Assembly (NCBI GenBank): GCA_035539855.1
Contig: DATLHO010000295.1
Coordinates: 1 to 27,368 of the forward strand
Direction of reading: 5' to 3'
DNA length: 27,368 nt
From: DATLHO01 sp035539855
GTDB lineage: Bacteria > Bacteroidota > Ignavibacteria > OLB7
In this document: positions 22,288 through 27,368 of the stretch, one piece after another
Layout of the letters: each line of letters starts with the position of its first letter
Position numbering within the stretch: position 1 is the first letter of the stretch
Notes under the pieces: generated by a model
The model's database searches: none
What the model was told of the DNA's origin: nothing
Seen by the model: only the letters and a program-made list of their open reading frames with translations
Program-made: the position numbers and the translations under genes

Positions 22288-23991
22288 TCAATCGAGCCCG
22301 ATGCGTCGGTAGGTTGCGCAGCTCGAGCGTCCGTTGTTGTAGTTCTCGAGGGCGTCATGGATGGGGCGTCCGGTCGTCCAGTTCGGGTTGGCCGAGCCGA
22401 TCGGATAGGAGACGAGCCATGCCTCGGCGTCGGCGACGACCTGGTAGATGCAGCTCGAGTTGTTGCCGGCCAGGATGTTGAGCTTCGCGGCGATGAGCTG
22501 GCGCGCCACCTGCTTGGCCCGGTCGTTCGTGTTGCCGTTGAGGATCGCGCGGGCCTGCTCGCGGGTGTAGGTGATGCCGCCGACGGTGATCGTCGCGACC
22601 GGCCACGTGTTGTTCTGGTTCTGCCAGTAGTTGACGTTGCCGACACCGCCGAGCGACGGCGTCGCGGGCACGAGAGCGTCGATCGGATTGCCGGCCGAGT
22701 CGACGCCCACGAACAGCGGCAGCGTCCGGAAGTTCGTTGCGGTCGGTCCGTCGGTGTCACGGGCGCCGCCGTTGGCCAGCGCCGCGGAGTCGAGCGAGCC
22801 CGCCATGTTGAACCACACGCGCCAGGCGTTGAGGTTGCCGAGGTCCATGCCGCGCAGGCGGATCTTGTAGTTGCCGCGCGGCAGCACCGTCGCGACGTAA
22901 TCGTAGTCAGAGGCCGTCGTCAGGATCGTGCTGATGCGGAAGCGCTCCCACTCCAGGTTGCCCGACGGATTCGAGTTCAGGTAGGTCGTCCCGTTCGGAT
23001 CGACGACGTCGTGCTCGACCGACGGCGAGCGACGATACCACGCGTTGTGATTGTCGTCGGCGGGCTGTCCGGTCATGCGGGTCGTCGTCGAGCGGACGTT
23101 GTTGACGATGATGTAGTCGTTCGAAGCCGAGACGCCTTCGGAACGCGCGACCGAGCTCGTCGACCATGCCGGCACGCGGTTCGGCGTGTCGACATCGTCG
23201 GTGTCCTTCTTGACGCCGTCGTAGGAGCCGAAGTCCATGTCACCGTCCCACACCTCGAGGTCCTCCATCCCTTCGGGGATCCACATGTTGAACGTCCACG
23301 TGCCGTCGTACGTCGTCGAGGTCTGCGCCGGGTAGTTCGGGTAGAGGATCTGCGCGTCCTGCGTCGTGAACAGCGGCACGGCGAACGAGAAGGCCAGCGG
23401 GAGCATCATCGCCGAGCCGTTCGTGCGGATCTTGAAGTTGCTCCAGCTCTTGGTCGTCGTGTCGGTCAGGCGAACCACCATCCGGTAGAAGTAGATCGTG
23501 TCCGAGGTCTTGGCGGCCGCGCTCAGCGGGAGCGTCACGTCGTACCAGCCGTTGTCGACCATGCTGCTGCCGTAGTACGTCGCCAGGAGCGTCGTGCCGG
23601 TGCCGTTGGCGGCGGAGTCGGCGTAGAGCTTGAACTCGAGCTGCGTGGTGCCGAGGTCCCAGCGGCCGCTCGTCTCGCCGTCGAAGAAGCCGAGGCGCAG
23701 CGAGTCGGTCGAGCCGGGCAGGCCGATGCCGAACTCGACGATGTCGCCGGCCATCGAATTCAGACCCGTGCCGACGAGCGATAGGAACCGGCCGTCGGTC
23801 GTGCTCGCCGACGGGAAGTAGCTGTAGGTCGGGCGCGTCAGGCCGCTCGACGCCTTGATCGTCTTCGTCGCGGTCGTCTTGGTGCGCGTCTGCGCCGTCG
23901 CCGTCGTCGTCGCGAGCGTCATGACGAGCGCGATGACCGATGCGAGAAGCGTGACGGCGACAAGGCGGGGGGAGATCGTACGGAGAGTCAT
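22288..23991 (-). CDS. Secreted GYW-domain paralogue P6
   Basis: A 567-aa exported protein, closest to P5. ATG 23991 is followed by a signal peptide (about 8-34, TTTATAQ). The mature start is Thr/Lys-rich (TRTKTTATKTIKASSG), as in P5. Like P5 it has TYSYFPSASTTDGRF in place of the TCFPTC Cys pair. It keeps LGFFDGETSGRWDLG, WDGDMDFGSYDG, DTDDVDTPNR, WYRRSPSVEHDVVDP, NPSGNLEWERF and RGMDLGNLNAWRVW. No CNA-B-like insert. The C-terminal domain starts ~451: VNYWQNQNNTWPVATITVGG, ARQLIAAKLNILAG, CIYQVVADAEAWL, HDALENYNNGRSSC. Codons and long DNA stretches match P5, pointing to duplication. The hemL terminator lies upstream, so it is a separate transcription unit. Function unknown. Confidence 0.9.
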   Translation of the reverse strand: MTLRTISPRLVAVTLLASVIALVMTLATTTATAQTRTKTTATKTIKASSGLTRPTYSYFPSASTTDGRFLSLVGTGLNSMAGDIVEFGIGLPGSTDSLRLGFFDGETSGRWDLGTTQLEFKLYADSAANGTGTTLLATYYGSSMVDNGWYDVTLPLSAAAKTSDTIYFYRMVVRLTDTTTKSWSNFKIRTNGSAMMLPLAFSFAVPLFTTQDAQILYPNYPAQTSTTYDGTWTFNMWIPEGMEDLEVWDGDMDFGSYDGVKKDTDDVDTPNRVPAWSTSSVARSEGVSASNDYIIVNNVRSTTTRMTGQPADDNHNAWYRRSPSVEHDVVDPNGTTYLNSNPSGNLEWERFRISTILTTASDYDYVATVLPRGNYKIRLRGMDLGNLNAWRVWFNMAGSLDSAALANGGARDTDGPTATNFRTLPLFVGVDSAGNPIDALVPATPSLGGVGNVNYWQNQNNTWPVATITVGGITYTREQARAILNGNTNDRAKQVARQLIAAKLNILAGNNSSCIYQVVADAEAWLVSYPIGSANPNWTTGRPIHDALENYNNGRSSCATYRRIGLD

Positions 23992-24091
23992 TGTGTGCCC
24001 AGTATTGAGTCCGGAAGCGCGCGTGTGCCCACGCATCAACCGGCGGATGTCGTTCGTGGGTGCAAAGCTCGGCTGCGCACCTTACGCCACC

Positions 24092-24120
24092 ATTACATCC
24101 GGAGTCAGGGACGGCAGCAA
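24092..24120 (-). promoter_or_regulatory. Possible promoter of P6
   Basis: On the minus strand TTGCTG (24115-24120), a 17-bp spacer and TGTAAT (24092-24097), just after the hemL terminator and ~100 bp before the P6 start. The -10 matches consensus at 5 of 6 positions; it does not share the TATGTT form. Confidence 0.4.
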
Positions 24121-24127
24121 CGACGAA

Positions 24128-24165
24128 GCGCGCGTCCGGGCCATGGTGCTGGCCCGAACGCGCGC
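24128..24165 (-). terminator. Intrinsic terminator of the hemB-hemL operon
   Basis: 15-bp arms GCGCGCGTCCGGGCC (24128-24142) and GGCCCGAACGCGCGC (24151-24165) pair with one wobble; the minus-strand tail TTCGTCGTTGCTG is U-rich. It is 117 bp after the hemL stop. Confidence 0.75.
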
Positions 24166-24282
24166 TCTGGTATGGGACACTTGAAAGCGGCGATAACTCT
24201 CGACGAGGGACGATTCCGACTCCCGGTCGGCACACTCACGCGCGCGACCCTCGCCCGGTCGTCAGCGAATTGTCAGCAGTCG

Positions 24283-25563
24283 TTACGCCGGCACCGCGAG
24301 CTCCGCGATCGCGTCGCGAGCGGCTTCGACCGTACGGTCGATCTCCGCGGACGTGTGCGCGGCCGAGACGAACCACGCCTCGAACTGCGACGGAGGCAGA
24401 TAGATGCCTCGACGGAGCATCCCGTGAAAGAAGCGGCCGAACGCGACCGAGTCTGAGCCGACGGCGCTCGCGTAGCCATCGACCGGGCCCTCGGTGAAGA
24501 ACAGCGTGATCATCGATCCGACGTGATTGACGGCGACCGGACGATCGCCCGCCGCCGCACGCAGTCCCTCGGCGAGCGTCGCGGTCGTGCGCGCGAGCTG
24601 CGGATAGGGATCGCTCTCGACGAGCGTCCGCAGTGTCGCAAGGCCGGCCGCGACGGCAAGGGGGTTGCCGCTGAGCGTGCCGGCCTGATAGACCGCGCCA
24701 AGCGGCGAGACGACCGACATGATGTCGCGGCGCCCGCCGTAGGCGCCGACAGGAAGTCCGCCGCCGATGATCTTGCCGTAGGTCACGAGGTCCGGCGTGA
24801 TGCCGTAGATCGACGACGCGCCTCCGAGCGCCACGCGGAATCCGCTCATGACCTCGTCGAAGATCAGAACCGAACCGTTCGCCGAGCAGAGCGCGCGGAG
24901 CTCCTCGAGGAACTCCTGCGTCGCGGGCACGACGCCCATGTTGCCGGCGACCGGCTCGATGATCACCGCGGCGATCTCGCCCTGGTTGGCATCGAAGAGC
25001 TCGCGCACCGATGCGATGTCGTTGTAAACGGCGACGAGCGTGTCGGCGGCGGCTCCGGCGGTGACGCCCGGAGAGCTCGGCGCGCCATGCGTGAGCATGC
25101 CGCTGCCGGCGCGGATCAGGAAAGCGTCGCCGTGACCGTGGTAGCACCCTTCGAACTTGATGAACTTCTCCCGCCCCGTGTAGCCGCGGGCGGCGCGCAC
25201 CGCCGACATCGTCGCCTCGGTGCCGCTGGAGACGAGCCGCACCATCTCGAGACCCGGAATCAGGCTCGTCAGCAGCTCCGCCAGCTCGACCTCGAGACGC
25301 GACGGCGCACCGAAGCTCGTCGCCCTGTCCGTCTGCTCGTGCAGCGCGCGGCGGACCGCCGGATGGCCGTGCCCGAGGATAAAGGGTCCCCACGATCCGA
25401 CGTAGTCGAGATAGCGTCCGCCCTCGGCGTCGGTGAGCCAGGCGCCGTCGGCCGACTCGAAGAACAGCGGCGTGCCGCCGACGGCGCCGAAGGCGCGCAC
25501 CGGTGAATTGACGCCGCCGGGAATCACGCGCCGGGCGCGCTCGAAGAGTTCTGCGTTGGTCAT
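24283..25563 (-). CDS. hemL: Glutamate-1-semialdehyde 2,1-aminomutase
   Basis: A 426-aa PLP-dependent class III aminotransferase fold enzyme that turns glutamate-1-semialdehyde into 5-aminolevulinate, in the C5 tetrapyrrole pathway. The N-terminal IPGGVNSPVRAF (14-25) is diagnostic for HemL. Further motifs: VSSGTEATMSAVRAARG (111-127), KFEGCYHGHGD (136-146), IIEPVAGNMG (201-210), IFDEVMSGFR (234-243) with the PLP Asp, and the PLP Lys264 in TYGKIIGGGLPVGAYGG; then YQAGTLSGNPLA. Length is normal for the family. ATG 25563 overlaps the hemB stop by ATGA, so translation is coupled. A terminator follows at 24128-24165. Confidence 0.97.
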   Translation of the reverse strand: MTNAELFERARRVIPGGVNSPVRAFGAVGGTPLFFESADGAWLTDAEGGRYLDYVGSWGPFILGHGHPAVRRALHEQTDRATSFGAPSRLEVELAELLTSLIPGLEMVRLVSSGTEATMSAVRAARGYTGREKFIKFEGCYHGHGDAFLIRAGSGMLTHGAPSSPGVTAGAAADTLVAVYNDIASVRELFDANQGEIAAVIIEPVAGNMGVVPATQEFLEELRALCSANGSVLIFDEVMSGFRVALGGASSIYGITPDLVTYGKIIGGGLPVGAYGGRRDIMSVVSPLGAVYQAGTLSGNPLAVAAGLATLRTLVESDPYPQLARTTATLAEGLRAAAGDRPVAVNHVGSMITLFFTEGPVDGYASAVGSDSVAFGRFFHGMLRRGIYLPPSQFEAWFVSAAHTSAEIDRTVEAARDAIAELAVPA

Positions 25564-26564
25564 TGTCTGCGGCGCTCCGCGAAGCGCTTGGCGAAATAGG
25601 TGATGATGATCGAGGCGCCGGCGCGTCGGATCGACGTCAGCGACTCGTCCATGGTGCGATCGAGGTCGAGCCATCCGGCGCGCGCCGCGGCGTGCACCAT
25701 CGAATACTCGCCCGAGACCTGGTAGGCCGCGATCGGCACGTCGGTCGACTCGTGTAGCTGGTGAATGATGTCGAGGCACGGCAGCGCCGGCTTGACCATG
25801 AGGATGTCGGCGCCCTCCTCGAGATCGAGCCGCGCCTCCTTGAGCGCCTCGCGCGCGTTGGCGGGATCCATCTGGTGCGAGCGGCGGTCGCCGAACACCG
25901 GCGTCGACAGAGCGGCGTCGCGGAACGGCCCGTAGAAGCTGCTCGCGTACTTGACCGCGTACGACATGATCGGCGTATGTGCGAAGCCGCCGCCGTCGAG
26001 CTCGCCGCGGATCGCGGCGATGCGCCCGTCCATCATGTCCGACGGCGCGACGATGTCGGCGCCGGCCTCAGCGTGCGACAGCGCGGCGCGGGCCAGCAGC
26101 TCGACGGTCTCGTCGTTGAGGATCTCCTCACCGTGAAGCAGTCCGCAATGGCCGTGATCGGTGTACTCACACAGGCACACGTCGGTCACCACGAGCATCT
26201 CGGGCAGCTCGCGCTTGATCGCGCGCACGGCATCCTGCACGATCCCGTTCGGATCGTATGCGCCGCTGCCGACGGCATCCTTCGTCTCGGGGATTCCGAA
26301 GAGTATCACCGAGCGAACATCGCGCTCGAGCAGCTCGGCGCACTCGCGGACGATCTCGTCGACCGACAGATGATAGACCTCCGGCATCGACCCGAGCTCG
26401 GTGCGCACGCGGCGCCCGGGCACGACGAAGAGCGGATGGATGAGTCCGCTGACGTCGACGCGATTCTCGCGCACGAGGTCGCGGATGCCCGGAGTCATCC
26501 GCAGCCGGCGCGGACGCTCGATGAGGCTGGCCGTGGCTGGCAGAGTTGCGTTCGATCGTTCCAT
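25560..26564 (-). CDS. hemB: Delta-aminolevulinic acid dehydratase (porphobilinogen synthase)
   Basis: A 334-aa enzyme joining two 5-aminolevulinate molecules into porphobilinogen, the step right after HemL. RPRRLRMTPGIRDLVREN (17-34) is the usual N-terminus. The zinc-type Cys triad is present: Cys130, Cys132 and Cys140 in TDVCLCEYTDHGHCG. The Schiff-base lysines are Lys205 (MSYAVKYASSFYGPFRDA) and Lys258 (LMVKPA). AYQVSGEYSM near residue 280 also fits. ATG 26564 has AGGTGAG about five bases upstream and lies 5 bp after the stop of the upstream HTTM gene; the frame is open further but overlaps that gene. Coupled to hemL by ATGA. Confidence 0.97.
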   Translation of the reverse strand: MERSNATLPATASLIERPRRLRMTPGIRDLVRENRVDVSGLIHPLFVVPGRRVRTELGSMPEVYHLSVDEIVRECAELLERDVRSVILFGIPETKDAVGSGAYDPNGIVQDAVRAIKRELPEMLVVTDVCLCEYTDHGHCGLLHGEEILNDETVELLARAALSHAEAGADIVAPSDMMDGRIAAIRGELDGGGFAHTPIMSYAVKYASSFYGPFRDAALSTPVFGDRRSHQMDPANAREALKEARLDLEEGADILMVKPALPCLDIIHQLHESTDVPIAAYQVSGEYSMVHAAARAGWLDLDRTMDESLTSIRRAGASIIITYFAKRFAERRRQ

Positions 26565-26569
26565 ATCGC

Positions 26570-27368
26570 TCACCTGTCGTGATCGTTGCGGGCTCGGCGC
26601 TCGAGCGGTATCTCGAGCGGAAGTATCCATGGTGCGTGGCCAAGCGAGCGCCGCTCGGCGGCAAGGTCGATCGTCGGATCGATGAGCGCCTGCGGCTCGC
26701 GTCCATTGAGCGATGCAGACGCAATGGCACGCACCTCGACATTGCGATGGCCGCGACGCCGGTAGTCCTCGGCGACGTGATGTGCAAGCTGCAGGATCAT
26801 GTCGGGTCCGTCGACGAGCTTGCTCACCTGGTGCCGCGCAAGGTAGCGTCTCGGCCTCACCGTCCAGGTCCGTGCGTCATCGCTGACGAGCAGGGTCACG
26901 CTGCCTTCCTTATCGCGCAACTTCATGTGCCAGGAGAAGCGATGCCCCTCCTCGGTCCAGTTGACGTCGCCCGGATAGAGAAGGTGCCGCAGCGGAAGAA
27001 GCACCTGCACCAGCAGGAACACGCCGGCGAGCGCCATGCCGAAGCTGCCCGTACGGGCACCCGGCCGCGGGTCGCTGCTCGCCAACCGGGCACTGCGCGT
27101 GCGCGCGATCGCGCTCATCACCCGTTGGAGTCCCTCGGGCCGGAAGTAGATCGCGGTCGCGGCGAGCATGAGCCAGGGGAAGATCCCGATGTCGAAGAGC
27201 TGCGCGTTCGTCAGGTGGAACGCCGCCAGGGCGACGACGGCGACCCATCGCGTCCTGTGCCACAACAGCAGCGGCACCGCGAGCAGGTCGAGCAGCATGC
27301 CTCCCCAGGAGAACCCGATGACGACGGCTTCGCTGGTGAAGTACCGTCCGATGACCGGGAAATCGGTC
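26570..27368 (-). CDS. HTTM / vitamin K-dependent gamma-carboxylase-like membrane protein (5' end outside window)
   Basis: The frame is open to the right edge, so only the last ~265 residues are seen. The pattern is that of the bacterial HTTM family related to vitamin K-dependent gamma-carboxylase: FTSEAVVIGFSWGGMLLDLLAVPLLLW, then VVALAAFHLTNAQLFDIGIFPWLMLAATAIYF, a further membrane span (ALAGVFLLVQVLLPLRHLLYPGD) and a soluble tail with EEGHRFSWHMKLRDKEG and a block ending GHAPWILPL. Mammalian members carboxylate Glu residues with reduced vitamin K; bacterial substrates are mostly unknown. It is the first visible gene of the unit with hemB and hemL, 5 bp before hemB. Confidence 0.88.
   Translation of the reverse strand, partial: TDFPVIGRYFTSEAVVIGFSWGGMLLDLLAVPLLLWHRTRWVAVVALAAFHLTNAQLFDIGIFPWLMLAATAIYFRPEGLQRVMSAIARTRSARLASSDPRPGARTGSFGMALAGVFLLVQVLLPLRHLLYPGDVNWTEEGHRFSWHMKLRDKEGSVTLLVSDDARTWTVRPRRYLARHQVSKLVDGPDMILQLAHHVAEDYRRRGHRNVEVRAIASASLNGREPQALIDPTIDLAAERRSLGHAPWILPLEIPLERRARNDHDR

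Noticed and set aside
5684..23991. P1-P6 as T9SS cargo
   Set aside because: None ends with the beta-rich sorting tail seen in the first protein; they end in LC-x2-H-x-D or a similar polar sequence.
1..27368. CRISPR array, insertion sequence, tRNA or rRNA
   Set aside because: No regularly spaced repeats, transposase motifs, terminal repeats with target duplications, or cloverleaf sequences were seen.

Overview
The window is high-GC DNA from a Gram-negative bacterium. A type IX secretion (T9SS) type A-like sorting tail on the first protein, several outer-membrane beta-barrel-like proteins and a monofunctional transglycosylase suggest a member of the FCB group (Bacteroidota/Chlorobi/Ignavibacteria/Kapabacteria or Gemmatimonadota-like). 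That placement is inference; no rRNA or tRNA was seen. Almost every gene after base 2,000 lies on the minus strand, so transcription runs from the right edge to the left.

Layout from left to right. 1-1915 (+): the 3' end of a secreted T9SS-type protein, then mtgA. 2071-4275 (-): three envelope proteins (barrel, lipoprotein, barrel). 4348-5490 (-): a PF14907-type nucleotidyltransferase. 5684-14622 (-): four long secreted paralogues, P1-P4, most followed by a strong hairpin. 15066-18939 (-): a compact lasso-peptide-type RiPP operon encoding a PqqD/RRE protein (B1), a transglutaminase-like leader peptidase (B2), an asparagine-synthetase-like cyclase (C), a 55-aa precursor (A) that is too short for most ORF lists, and an HPr-kinase-like lasso peptide kinase (K). 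19035-23991 (-): two more members of the secreted family, P5 and P6, with a 54-aa single-membrane-span ORF between long non-coding stretches. 24283-27368 (-): hemL, hemB and the 3' part of a vitamin K-dependent carboxylase-like HTTM membrane protein, apparently one operon.

Two things stand out. First, the lasso operon has a textbook leader motif in its precursor (Y-x2-P-x-L-x3-G-x5-T), but the residues after the conserved Thr do not form a standard lasso core, so the product may be atypical. A kinase is present in the operon, and a nucleotidyltransferase of a type found with such clusters lies 10 kb away. Second, the operon sits inside an array of six secreted paralogues that share a beta-rich N-terminal region and a C-terminal 'GYW-NH-WP ... 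QLIA-KLN ... LD-YNNG-LC--H-D' domain for which I know no function. At least two paralogues (P1, P5) and one orphan site share the same promoter form (TTGNNN, 18-bp spacer, TATGTT), followed by long untranslated leaders with a CCAC/GTGG hairpin. A link between the array and the lasso peptide is a hypothesis resting only on location.
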